Assembly (NCBI GenBank): GCA_963973975.1
Contig: CAXBCF010000005.1
Location: 62,001 to 126,000, forward strand
Reading direction: 5' to 3'
Length of the DNA stretch: 64,000 nucleotides
DNA from: UBA1494_A sp963973975
GTDB taxonomy: Bacteria; Bacteroidota; Bacteroidia; Flavobacteriales_E; Vicingaceae
The position numbers and the translations under genes are program-made. Shown piece after piece: positions 1 to 7,754 of this stretch. Positions within the stretch are counted from its first letter, which is position 1; each line of letters opens with the position of its first letter. The notes under the pieces were generated by a model. The model was given only the letters and a program-made list of their open reading frames with translations. It did not search any database and was not told where the DNA came from.

Positions 1-1199
1 ATAAAGTTTAATAAGATGGTGATCAAAGCACCCACTAAAGCAATGTATGCACCAAATTTTGTTTTGCCATTGAGCTTGTACCAAACGGAAAGGTTGTAGA
101 AAATTCCCAAGAAAATATTAGAAAATAAAAGAATTGGTACAACATGCAGCCCTTCCCAATATTCTTGTTTTGCTAAAAAATGCTTGAAAATATCGATGTA
201 AAAAATAACCACCAAAAAGATGATGGTACAAACAATTACAAAGTACTTCATAATGTTTGCATATGTTTCTCTTGCATCTGTTTCCTTTTCTTTCGAGAAA
301 AAGAATGGCTCAGCAGCATAACGAAATGCTTGAATAAACAAGGTAATAATGATTGACAATTTGTAAACACCTCCATAAACTCCAACATTAGCTGTTGCTT
401 CATAAAGTCCCTTACTTTCTATCAACAGCCATTTAATCATGATTTTGTCAGCATTTTCGTTCACCATGATTGCCAAACTCGAAATGAGCAATGGACTGCC
501 GTAAATCAACATTTTCTTCAACAATTTCTTTTCAAAAATTGCTTTGGCTTGCAGCATGATGGGTGAAAGCAGGATGAATTTTATACAACTTGCAAATAGA
601 TTGGAAATGAAAACATAACCAATTCCAATATCGGGACTGTAAAAAGTATCAATAAGAAAATTGCTATCACCCTGAAGGTGAGCAGGAATACAATAGCCTA
701 TCCAAAAAAGATTGAGACCGATGTTGACAAAAATTGAAATCAGGTTCACTGCAGCAAAACGATATGCTTTGTTCTCAACCCTTAAGCGAGCAAGTGGAAT
801 GGAAGAAATGGCATCTAAGCCGACAATAAAAGCAAACCAGATAACATATTCATTGTTGTCGGGGTACTTTAAAAAATTGGCAATGTCAATTGAAAAATAG
901 GAAGCTAAGAAGATGAAGATGGAAGTAGTGCCAATCAATGAAAATAGAATGGTACTAAAAACTGTTTTATGCTCGTAATCGCCCTTACTTTGGAAGCGAA
1001 AATAAGCGACTTCCATTCCATACGTTAATAAAACCACCAAAAATGAAACATAGGCATACATTTCAGTGATTTCCCCATATTCACTCAGCATGAATCTGCC
1101 TGTGTGCAATGGCACTAACAGGTAGTTCAGCAAACGACCGATAATGCTTGGAAGTCCGTAAATTGCAGTTTGCCCTGCTAATTTTTGCAGTGCTCTCAA
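1..1199 (-). CDS. Polysaccharide/oligosaccharide flippase (Wzx/MATE-like), 3' end outside window
   Basis: Translating the minus strand gives an open frame of 399 codons that runs off the left edge. The product is very hydrophobic with repeated membrane segments. It begins RALQKLAGQTAIYGLPSIIG and continues into RLLNYLLVPLHTG, which is the typical start of Bacteroidota lipopolysaccharide-export flippases that move undecaprenyl-linked sugars across the inner membrane. The start is a TTG at 1199-1197: an in-frame TAA lies two codons upstream and no ATG fits. It lies 25 bp downstream of the crotonase gene on the same strand. The family call is from N-terminal sequence and hydropathy. The sugar substrate cannot be told, and the C-terminus is missing. 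Confidence 0.8.
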   Translation of the reverse strand, partial: MRALQKLAGQTAIYGLPSIIGRLLNYLLVPLHTGRFMLSEYGEITEMYAYVSFLVVLLTYGMEVAYFRFQSKGDYEHKTVFSTILFSLIGTTSIFIFLASYFSIDIANFLKYPDNNEYVIWFAFIVGLDAISSIPLARLRVENKAYRFAAVNLISIFVNIGLNLFWIGYCIPAHLQGDSNFLIDTFYSPDIGIGYVFISNLFASCIKFILLSPIMLQAKAIFEKKLLKKMLIYGSPLLISSLAIMVNENADKIMIKWLLIESKGLYEATANVGVYGGVYKLSIIITLFIQAFRYAAEPFFFSKEKETDARETYANIMKYFVIVCTIIFLVVIFYIDIFKHFLAKQEYWEGLHVVPILLFSNIFLGIFYNLSVWYKLNGKTKFGAYIALVGALITILLNF

Positions 1200-1224
1200 T
1201 ACTTATTTTTTACAAGTAGCATAT

Positions 1225-2001
1225 TTATTTATTTGGAAAATTAGCTTTCCTTTTTTCTAGAAAAGCACTTGTTCCTTCTTTAAAATCTTCTGATTTAAAA
1301 CAATTAGCAAATTCATCAATTTCAGTTTGGTAGCCATTTTCTCCACTTTTGTATCCACTATTTATTGCTCGAATGGCAGCTGATATGGCAACTGAAGAAT
1401 TTTTTGAGAGTTGCTGAACTATTTCTAAACATTTATCAATCAATTCTACTTGAGTAACCACATAGTTGACAAGTCCAACTTCTAATGCTACATCAGCTTT
1501 AATCATGGAAGCTGTAAAAATCAATTCAAATGCTTTTCCTTTCCCTGCTAATTGAGCTAAACGCTGAGTTCCACCATATCCGGGAATCACTCCTAAACTC
1601 ACTTCTGGTAAACCCATTTTAGCATTTTCTGAAGCCAGTCGAATGTGGCAGGCCATTGCTAATTCCAAGCCACCACCCAAAGCAAATCCATTAATTGCAG
1701 CTATCACAGGTTTTGAAAGGTTTTCAACCAAGTCAAATAATTTTTCTTGTCCGCCACCTGAAAGCTCCTTAGCTTGATCCACTGAATATTCATAAAATTC
1801 TGAAATATCAGCACCAGCAATAAAAGCTTTCTCTCCAGCACCGGTGATAATAATTGCCTTCACAGCTTGATCTTCTTCAGCAAGTTTTAAAGCATCGCTT
1901 AGTTCTTGAATTGTTTGCTTGTTTAAAGCATTCAATTTTTCAGCTCGGTTAATGGTGATTATTTGTGCATTTGCACGATTTTCAATTAATAAATTTGACA
2001 T
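1225..2001 (-). CDS. Enoyl-CoA hydratase/isomerase (crotonase family)
   Basis: A 258-residue protein of the usual length for short-chain enoyl-CoA hydratases, which add water across trans-2-enoyl-CoA in beta-oxidation and related pathways. The oxyanion-hole segment FIAGADISEF is at about residue 60. The signature ALGGGLELAMACHIRLASEN is near residue 110, followed by GLPEVSLGVIPGYGGTQRL. Both acidic residues used as catalytic glutamates in enoyl-CoA hydratase (in GGLELA and GLPEV) are present, so it should be a hydratase rather than a glutamate-poor isomerase. No other beta-oxidation gene is adjacent, so the pathway (fatty acid, butyrate or amino-acid degradation) is open. Confidence 0.88.
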   Translation of the reverse strand: MSNLLIENRANAQIITINRAEKLNALNKQTIQELSDALKLAEEDQAVKAIIITGAGEKAFIAGADISEFYEYSVDQAKELSGGGQEKLFDLVENLSKPVIAAINGFALGGGLELAMACHIRLASENAKMGLPEVSLGVIPGYGGTQRLAQLAGKGKAFELIFTASMIKADVALEVGLVNYVVTQVELIDKCLEIVQQLSKNSSVAISAAIRAINSGYKSGENGYQTEIDEFANCFKSEDFKEGTSAFLEKRKANFPNK

Positions 2002-2033
2002 GGTTCAATTTTTAAGCAAAAATAGTGGATTTG

Positions 2034-5000
2034 TTATGCAATCCGAAAGTAGATTGAAAAAGTTGTTTGCATTCCCAATTCTGAGCTAACTTCAATTTTA
2101 CCGCCCATTTGCTCTAAAATGTTTTTCGATAAAGCTAATCCCAAACCTGTGCCTGACGATTTGGTGGTGAAATTTGGCTCAAATATCTTTTCCAGTTTAT
2201 CATCTTCTATTCCAATTCCCATGTCTTTGACAGAAAGCTTGAAGAATTCATCTTGGATTGATAAATCGAGGAAAATCTCAGCAGTTAAACCCTCTTTCGA
2301 AGCTTGAACAGCATTTTTCATAATGTTGTTTAATAAGCGCAACAATTGATCTTTATCTGCAAAAATAACAGCCGATTTAATTCCGTTGGTTGCAAATTGT
2401 ATGTTTGCATCAGCTGAAAATAGATTGATAATGTTCTTAATGAGTGGAATTAAATCAATTTCCTTTAGTGATTTTTCAGGGAGTTTAGCAAAAGCTGAAA
2501 ATGCGGAGGCAATGTTGCTCAAACTATCAATTTGTTGAATAATGGTTTCACATGTTTTTTTAATGCGCTCATTTAAATCAGGGCTGTTTGATTTTGCGGC
2601 CAATTGAAGGTGCTGAATACTTAACTTCATTGGTGTGAGTGGATTTTTTATTTCATGTGCAACTTGCTTCGCCATTTCTCTCCACGCGCCTTCTCGCTCC
2701 GACTTGGCTAGTTCCTCTGCACTTTCGTTGAGTTCAATTGCAATGCGATTGTATTCATTTACCAATGCGCCAATCTCATCTTTACTGTCCCACTCAATTA
2801 ATTCAATCGACGAACCAATTTTTAATCGAGCAATTTGCTTTCGAATCAATAAAAGTGGCTTAGAAAGTTGGTTGATGAGCAGAATGGAAATGAAAAGGGA
2901 CAAAACAAAAATGGCTACATAAATATTAATCACTGAGACTAAAAAGTTGGAAATTTCTTCTTGTAGCTTACCTTGTTTCACAAAATAGGGCAAGTTGACA
3001 TAACCGATAATTTCATTGTTGTAATTCACAAATGGCTTGTAAGCAGAAAGGTATTGTAACTCACCAATTTTTTCGTTTTGAACCCATTCAGCTTTCTCCT
3101 TTTCTACAATGTTGTAAAATGCAAGTGGATCCATTCGCTTGCTTTTCAGTGTTTTCTCAAATACCTCAGGACGAGAACTGCTGTAGAGGTTTCCTTCTAA
3201 ATCATAAAAATTAATGTCAGTATAAAAGATATTTGAGAATCTGATTAGCAGTGATGACAAGTAATTTGAAAAGTCTTTATTATTACTTAATTGATCTTCT
3301 TGACCAATGGAAGTTTCTAGTTCCAATCGAATAGAGCGCAGTTTTTCTTTTAGGTTATTGATGTTTTTTTCGCGGTATTGCTCTGTGATGTAATAATTTG
3401 AACCGATTGCCACAAAAACTAATGCCATCAAAAGTGAACCAATCAAATAAAGTAGAATTTTAGTTGAAAAATCTCTGAAATTTGGATTAAAATAAAATGG
3501 AAAGTTTTTAAGTGAAAGTGCGAAGCTAAAAAACAGAAGTGAGAAAAGAACCGTTAAATATGCAAATGCCGTAAGAAAATCAATAGCTGCATAATTGGGA
3601 GAACTCAAAATAATGAGTGTGTTTTCATGTTTTTGATAAGCAGAGTGAATAAATCCATCTGATTGGTATTTATAATAACTGTTTGCTGGGAGTGCATCTA
3701 ACTTTGGAGTGATAGAATAATTGTATTCACCGTTATTAAAAACCAATAGATTCTTGTTGTAAACAGCATAAGAGTATGCGGATAAATCAATTTTATTATT
3801 TTGACTGTCATCATCCAAAAGCAATTCAGGATAACCTTCATTTTCGCTGAAATAATTGGCACTTAGTTCAATGTACAAACGATAATTTAAAGTGTCTTTC
3901 TTCAATGATATTTCACCAATGTAGTCAATTCTCCCCGCTAGGTTTTGAAGCTGAAAAAGATTGCTTGAACTCACCGTGTTTCCTTCTGAGCGAATTCTGT
4001 TTTCGTAATAGCTGTAACAACTCACGGATGTTTCCCATTCATTAATGTAGAGAAAATCACTTGATTCACAAATCGAAAAATTAATGAGGTAGCGATTCCA
4101 ATAGCTATCAAAGTATGTCTCTTTGAGGTATTGATCAATTTGTTTTTTGTTTGACCAATAATCACCAACCTTTTCTAAAAGAAGAGAATCTTTACTAAGT
4201 TGATTTTGAATGTCATTAAATAGAAATTCTGCAACAGGATCTCGTTCTTCTGCAAGTTTTTGAAGGATATAATCACTTTGCCCTCTTTGCTTACTTTCAA
4301 TTTTAAAGTTGACCCAAAATGCAATTACAGCTGTCGATAAAATCAAGATAAAACCTGAAGTGACTAACTTCTTTCCATTAGAATGACTGAAGTAAAAGTT
4401 AATTAGCAAAAAGAGGGGAACAATGGACCAATAAATCCAATGTACCTTTAATCCAATAAACAATACGAGTAAATAAACTGCAATACCTAAAACCTTAATA
4501 AAAAAGCGACTGTTTTTGCTAAAGGATCTATTAATTAATGAGACTGAACTACTTAAACTTATGATGGAAATAATGAATAGCAAGCAGAAACACAGCAGAA
4601 TGATTAAGCTGTATTCGTTGAGTTTAAAGAGGTTGTTTAGATTGAAAGTGATTTGAGAGGCTGATATACTGATACTTATAAGTTTAACTGACAAATAGGT
4701 CATCACTAAACTCAAAGCAAAATGCAGCAGCGAAATCAAGCAGTTTTTAGAGTTGTTTACTATCTTATTTAGTTGATAAATAATAATGAAAAGAGCAATG
4801 AGGTGTAAAGCTAAATCGCCCAACGAAGGGATAAAAGTAGAAAAAGCTAATTTATTGGATTGAAAAAATTCACTTGAAACAATGGTTTCAGGCTTGTATA
4901 CAAAAAGTAAAAATCGAACCAGTAGTGTTGTAGCAATGTAAAAATAGGCACTGTATTTACTCGAATAAGCTATTCTATAAATTACAAAAATTAAAAGTAG

Positions 5001-5630
5001 AAGTCCAATGAATAATAGGAAGTTGTTCCAAATAAGAACTTTTTTTTCAAAATCAATGGAGTTAAAAGTGGCAAAAAGCAACCCTTCACCTGCTTCATTT
5101 TCAATTAATGGAAACTCATTTTTTTGAATGCTTAGGCCTTTTATGAGTTCATATTCAAAATCAGCAGCAAAACCACTTTTGAGGTATTTGTTTTTTAAAG
5201 GATATTCTTGATACAAAAGAATCAATCCTACATATTTAAAGGAGCCTTCTTCTACTATAATTTTCTTGTAAAATGAGTTGGTGGTTATGTAGAGTGACGA
5301 AGAATCAAAAAGTTCGTCTTTGTTCAGTTGGTGGGTATTTTCTGACCAATAAATTAAATCTGAATGTTTATAAATATAGAACGATAAGCCTTTTTCAGTT
5401 TTTTCTTTAGATAAGGTATTCTTATAAAAATCAAGTTCGCCAAGCTCCCTTAGTTCCTTTAAACGCAGTAATTGATTTCTTAAATCTTCTGATTTATTAG
5501 AAAGTGTGATTTTAAATTGTTCAACTGCTGCTTCAGGTGAAGGAGCTTTTTTGAAAAGGCTAGGGTAGTAGGAAGGTAGAAGTAAAATAAGTGCTAGAAG
5601 CGCAACTAAACTAATTTTCCATTTTTGCAT
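2034..5630 (-). CDS. Large NtrY-like membrane sensor histidine kinase with HAMP domain
   Basis: A 1198-residue protein, far longer than typical NtrY (about 700-750). Residues 1-25 form a first membrane segment. A cluster of hydrophobic helices follows at about 200-450, then a soluble stretch and another pair of helices at about 690-760. A periplasmic loop of about 150 residues leads to a last helix near 910-930 and a HAMP linker (QLSKPLLLIRKQIARLKIG...). The kinase core is intact: H-box AHEIKNPLTPM with His at about 992, N-box NNIMKNAVQAS at about 1101, G1 DMGIGIE and G2 GTGLGLALSKN. It should autophosphorylate and signal to a response regulator. None is adjacent; the NtrC-family regulator at 17536-18702 is the only candidate in the window. 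The ligand is unknown. Confidence 0.88.
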   Translation of the reverse strand: MQKWKISLVALLALILLLPSYYPSLFKKAPSPEAAVEQFKITLSNKSEDLRNQLLRLKELRELGELDFYKNTLSKEKTEKGLSFYIYKHSDLIYWSENTHQLNKDELFDSSSLYITTNSFYKKIIVEEGSFKYVGLILLYQEYPLKNKYLKSGFAADFEYELIKGLSIQKNEFPLIENEAGEGLLFATFNSIDFEKKVLIWNNFLLFIGLLLLIFVIYRIAYSSKYSAYFYIATTLLVRFLLFVYKPETIVSSEFFQSNKLAFSTFIPSLGDLALHLIALFIIIYQLNKIVNNSKNCLISLLHFALSLVMTYLSVKLISISISASQITFNLNNLFKLNEYSLIILLCFCLLFIISIISLSSSVSLINRSFSKNSRFFIKVLGIAVYLLVLFIGLKVHWIYWSIVPLFLLINFYFSHSNGKKLVTSGFILILSTAVIAFWVNFKIESKQRGQSDYILQKLAEERDPVAEFLFNDIQNQLSKDSLLLEKVGDYWSNKKQIDQYLKETYFDSYWNRYLINFSICESSDFLYINEWETSVSCYSYYENRIRSEGNTVSSSNLFQLQNLAGRIDYIGEISLKKDTLNYRLYIELSANYFSENEGYPELLLDDDSQNNKIDLSAYSYAVYNKNLLVFNNGEYNYSITPKLDALPANSYYKYQSDGFIHSAYQKHENTLIILSSPNYAAIDFLTAFAYLTVLFSLLFFSFALSLKNFPFYFNPNFRDFSTKILLYLIGSLLMALVFVAIGSNYYITEQYREKNINNLKEKLRSIRLELETSIGQEDQLSNNKDFSNYLSSLLIRFSNIFYTDINFYDLEGNLYSSSRPEVFEKTLKSKRMDPLAFYNIVEKEKAEWVQNEKIGELQYLSAYKPFVNYNNEIIGYVNLPYFVKQGKLQEEISNFLVSVINIYVAIFVLSLFISILLINQLSKPLLLIRKQIARLKIGSSIELIEWDSKDEIGALVNEYNRIAIELNESAEELAKSEREGAWREMAKQVAHEIKNPLTPMKLSIQHLQLAAKSNSPDLNERIKKTCETIIQQIDSLSNIASAFSAFAKLPEKSLKEIDLIPLIKNIINLFSADANIQFATNGIKSAVIFADKDQLLRLLNNIMKNAVQASKEGLTAEIFLDLSIQDEFFKLSVKDMGIGIEDDKLEKIFEPNFTTKSSGTGLGLALSKNILEQMGGKIEVSSELGMQTTFSIYFRIA

Positions 5631-5682
5631 TTCAAACCCTTTACAATAATTGCGCCTTTTTTAGAAAATTTGGCTTTTCTAC

Positions 5683-6189
5683 TTAGCTTAAGTATGCGGC
5701 ATAATTTCCTTTTTCAAGGCTCACCTCAATGTGTTCTTTGAGCGTAGTGGTCAGAGATAGCCCAACATAGTCAGCGTTGAGTGGAAATCGTTTATGGCTG
5801 CGATTAATTAAAACGGCAATACTGAGTTTTTTAATCGGAACTTCTAAGAAAGGTTTGATGGCATACATCATTGTCTTTCCTGAATTCAAAACATCATCGA
5901 CTACAATGATGGTTTCATTTTTAAAATCTTTTGGTTCAATGTTGAGGTTAATCTCTGATTGAAGTGGATTTTTTTTGTTGATTTTCAACTCGCACATCAC
6001 TACATCTAAAGGCGATATTTTTTTTAACTTCATTGAAATGAGTTTTGCCAAAATAAATCCACTTTCAGCTATTCCCGCAATGATTATTTTTTTTTGATCG
6101 TAATGTGTTTCATAAATCTGATAGGCAATTCGATTGATTTTTTGCTCAATATTTTTATGATCAAGAATAAGCGATTTACTTTCCGGCAT
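5683..6189 (-). CDS. Phosphoribosyltransferase family protein (PyrR-like)
   Basis: About 168 residues from the preferred ATG at 6189 (MPESKSLILDHKNIEQKI). A longer frame from 6231 would overlap the upstream methyltransferase gene and adds an atypical N-terminus. The PRPP-binding loop IIVVDDVLNSGKTMMYA is clear, and the layout resembles type I phosphoribosyltransferases such as PyrR or hypoxanthine PRTases. These join a nucleobase to PRPP, or in PyrR sense UMP. No pyr genes lie nearby, so pyrimidine regulation is not supported by context. It follows the TPMT-like gene by 25 bp and is probably cotranscribed with it. The base specificity is not predictable. Confidence 0.8.
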   Translation of the reverse strand: MPESKSLILDHKNIEQKINRIAYQIYETHYDQKKIIIAGIAESGFILAKLISMKLKKISPLDVVMCELKINKKNPLQSEINLNIEPKDFKNETIIVVDDVLNSGKTMMYAIKPFLEVPIKKLSIAVLINRSHKRFPLNADYVGLSLTTTLKEHIEVSLEKGNYAAYLS

Positions 6190-6214
6190 AATACAGCATT
6201 TATAGATTGCTAAT

Positions 6215-6805
6215 TTATTTCTTTTTGGCACATAAAAATAATTCTTTTCCAGCTCTTGGCTTTATGGAATTAAAAGATTCATCGAAATGAACATAACTAA
6301 AATATGGGTCGAAGTACTTGTGATACTCTTCTTTGTTTCCTCCAAATGGTGGGATTGTCTCATTCATAGGAACTGACCACAATAAACCCATTAATTTGCC
6401 ATTTGGTTTGAGTAATTCATGCGCTTTTTTGGCATAAGCAGCTCTGTGTTTAGGGCTAATGGCGCAGAAAAAAGTTTGTTCCACAATTAAATCATATTGC
6501 TCGTTGTGGTCGAAAAAATTTTCTTCAATCAAATGACTTTTAGGAAAACTTGGATTTCTCAGGGCAAAGTCTTCAAGAGGTTTTGGAGCAATGTCTAGCA
6601 AGAAGATGTTTTTAAATCCTTGTTCGTGCAAGTAGGCTGCTTCGTATGCATTTCCACATCCTGGAATTAGAATGCGAATCGATTTATCACTAAGCTGATC
6701 AAAGTACTCTTTCAAAGGGGTACTCACCTGACCTATATCCCAGCCTGTTTCACCACTTTCATACCTCGCTTGCCAATTTGTTACCGGTTTTGTCATGTGT
6801 GTCAA
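6215..6805 (-). CDS. TPMT-family SAM-dependent methyltransferase
   Basis: A 196-residue protein. The opening NWQARYESGETGWDIGQVS is the hallmark N-terminus of the thiopurine S-methyltransferase superfamily. The SAM-binding glycine motif IRILIPGCGNAYEAAYL and the acidic FLLDIAP follow, with VEQTFFCAI later. Family members methylate thiols, selenium or tellurium compounds, or halides. It begins with ATGA overlapping the stop of the 6802-7212 gene, so the two are translationally coupled, and the phosphoribosyltransferase follows. The true acceptor is unknown; detoxification of thiols is an inference from the family. Confidence 0.85.
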   Translation of the reverse strand: MTHMTKPVTNWQARYESGETGWDIGQVSTPLKEYFDQLSDKSIRILIPGCGNAYEAAYLHEQGFKNIFLLDIAPKPLEDFALRNPSFPKSHLIEENFFDHNEQYDLIVEQTFFCAISPKHRAAYAKKAHELLKPNGKLMGLLWSVPMNETIPPFGGNKEEYHKYFDPYFSYVHFDESFNSIKPRAGKELFLCAKKK

Positions 6806-7212
6806 TTTTTTTGTAAGCCCTCGATATCCGACACAACTGATTTTAATATTTTTAAAATCAAATCTCTGAAAAGCGTTCGATTTTGGTGGTTAGCTAAAAT
6901 TTTTTCATCACTTACCACTTTCTTTAAAAACAGTTGTATTTTTTTCAACATTTCCAGGTAGGCCATAAGCCTTGGACGTTTTTCTAAAAAATCGGAATTA
7001 TTGAGTATTTCAAGTGGCACGATATCTTCATCGGTTCGGTTAAATGCCATCTCGTAAATACCAAAGGATAGTTTGCTAATGCCATTTGGAATGTAATTTG
7101 GATTTCCGTTGGCATAGGCGTTACAGATGCTTTGCAATAGGTTTGCCGCTTCAATTTCGTCGTCCTTTAAGAAGTCCGGATTTTTCTGAGAAAAAAAGCT
7201 AAAAAAGCCCAT
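6802..7212 (-). CDS. Uncharacterised 136-residue protein
   Basis: I do not recognise a family. The protein has no signal peptide or membrane helix, is rich in charged residues and Leu/Ile, and is probably all-helical and cytoplasmic. It begins MGFFSFFSQKNPDFL and ends in a helical SVVSDIEGLQKN. Its stop overlaps the start of the TPMT-like gene by 4 bp (ATGA), which supports a real, translated gene in one operon with the methyltransferase and phosphoribosyltransferase. The inverted-repeat cassette sits immediately upstream and may have separated this operon from rlmD. Confidence 0.65.
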   Translation of the reverse strand: MGFFSFFSQKNPDFLKDDEIEAANLLQSICNAYANGNPNYIPNGISKLSFGIYEMAFNRTDEDIVPLEILNNSDFLEKRPRLMAYLEMLKKIQLFLKKVVSDEKILANHQNRTLFRDLILKILKSVVSDIEGLQKN

Positions 7213-7240
7213 ATTTATTTATATTGAAAGTATAATTTTT

Positions 7241-7258
7241 AACCACATAGTATCATAG
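7241..7258 (+). repeat. Left 18-bp inverted repeat of GxxExxY cassette
   Basis: AACCACATAGTATCATAG, the reverse complement of the right repeat with one mismatch. It lies directly after the stop codon of the minus-strand GxxExxY gene. Confidence 0.75.
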
Positions 7259-7261
7259 TTT

Positions 7262-7678
7262 TTATTGCTTTGGTAAATCACTAAAATATTGATTTACTAA
7301 AGTCTTCTGCCCTTCATGAAAGATATTATTGCAGTTAAAGTTGATTAAAATACCTTTTGGAGCTTTTAAAAGTTTCATATAGTTCAGAAGCTGCGCTTCA
7401 TGAATGGCAGAGAACTCATTGATTGATTTAAGTTCAATGATTATTGAGTTTTCAACAAAAAAATCGCATCTAAAATCAATTGTTAATTTTTTACTTCGAT
7501 AACTAACAGGGATTTTAAGCTCTGATAAAAAATTTATTTTTCTATGTAATAACTCCTCTTTTAAACATTCATGATAAACACTTTCAAGTAGTCCACGACC
7601 CATTGCCTTGTGAACTTCAATAGCAGCTCCTACTAATTCATAAGTTAAATCATCAAGGTATTTTTGTGTTATATCCAA
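7262..7678 (-). CDS. GxxExxY protein (PDDEXK_3-type nuclease fold)
   Basis: A 138-residue protein. The motif GRGLLESVYHECLKEEL near residues 27-43 gives the family its name (G..E..Y). Downstream, DFRCDFFVENSIIIELKS contains an Asp and the E-x-K pair (ELK) expected of a PD-(D/E)XK nuclease core, followed by EAQLLNYMKLLKAPKGILIN. The length is typical. The biochemical role of the family is not established; these small genes occur in many copies and in varied contexts. It is flanked by inverted repeats and inserted between rlmD and the hypothetical/TPMT operon, suggesting a selfish or transposable unit rather than a local metabolic role. Confidence 0.88.
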   Translation of the reverse strand: MDITQKYLDDLTYELVGAAIEVHKAMGRGLLESVYHECLKEELLHRKINFLSELKIPVSYRSKKLTIDFRCDFFVENSIIIELKSINEFSAIHEAQLLNYMKLLKAPKGILINFNCNNIFHEGQKTLVNQYFSDLPKQ

Positions 7679-7681
7679 TTT

Positions 7682-7699
7682 CTATGATTCTATGTGGTT
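7682..7699 (+). repeat. Right 18-bp inverted repeat of GxxExxY cassette
   Basis: CTATGATTCTATGTGGTT, matching the reverse complement of 7241-7258 at 17 of 18 positions. It sits just upstream of the start codon of the minus-strand gene, so it would be in its leader. Confidence 0.75.
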
Positions 7700-7754
7700 T
7701 TAGTTTTACATGTAGGTTTAGTATGTATAAATATACTGAGTAGTTACATTTAGA

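Larger units (their letters stand above)
7241..7699. mobile_element. Inverted-repeat-bounded GxxExxY cassette (about 459 bp)
   Basis: The single gene 7262-7678 is enclosed by a near-perfect inverted repeat. The left copy AACCACATAGTATCATAG (7241-7258) and the right copy CTATGATTCTATGTGGTT (7682-7699) match at 17 of 18 positions when one is reverse-complemented. The right repeat begins 3 bp before the start codon and the left ends 3 bp after the stop, so the unit is essentially one gene plus two ends. I see no obvious target-site duplication and no transposase. Similar CATAG/CTATG-type flanks around GxxExxY genes are something I recall from other genomes but cannot verify here. The mobility is an inference from this layout. 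Confidence 0.6.

Noticed and set aside
5683..6231. PyrR-type attenuator control linked to the phosphoribosyltransferase
   Set aside because: No pyr genes or leader hairpins are next to it; the resemblance is at family level only.
7718..7739. AT-rich near-palindrome around AGTATGTATAAATATACT
   Set aside because: Only A/T pairs with a mismatch and no supporting context; not distinguishable from background.
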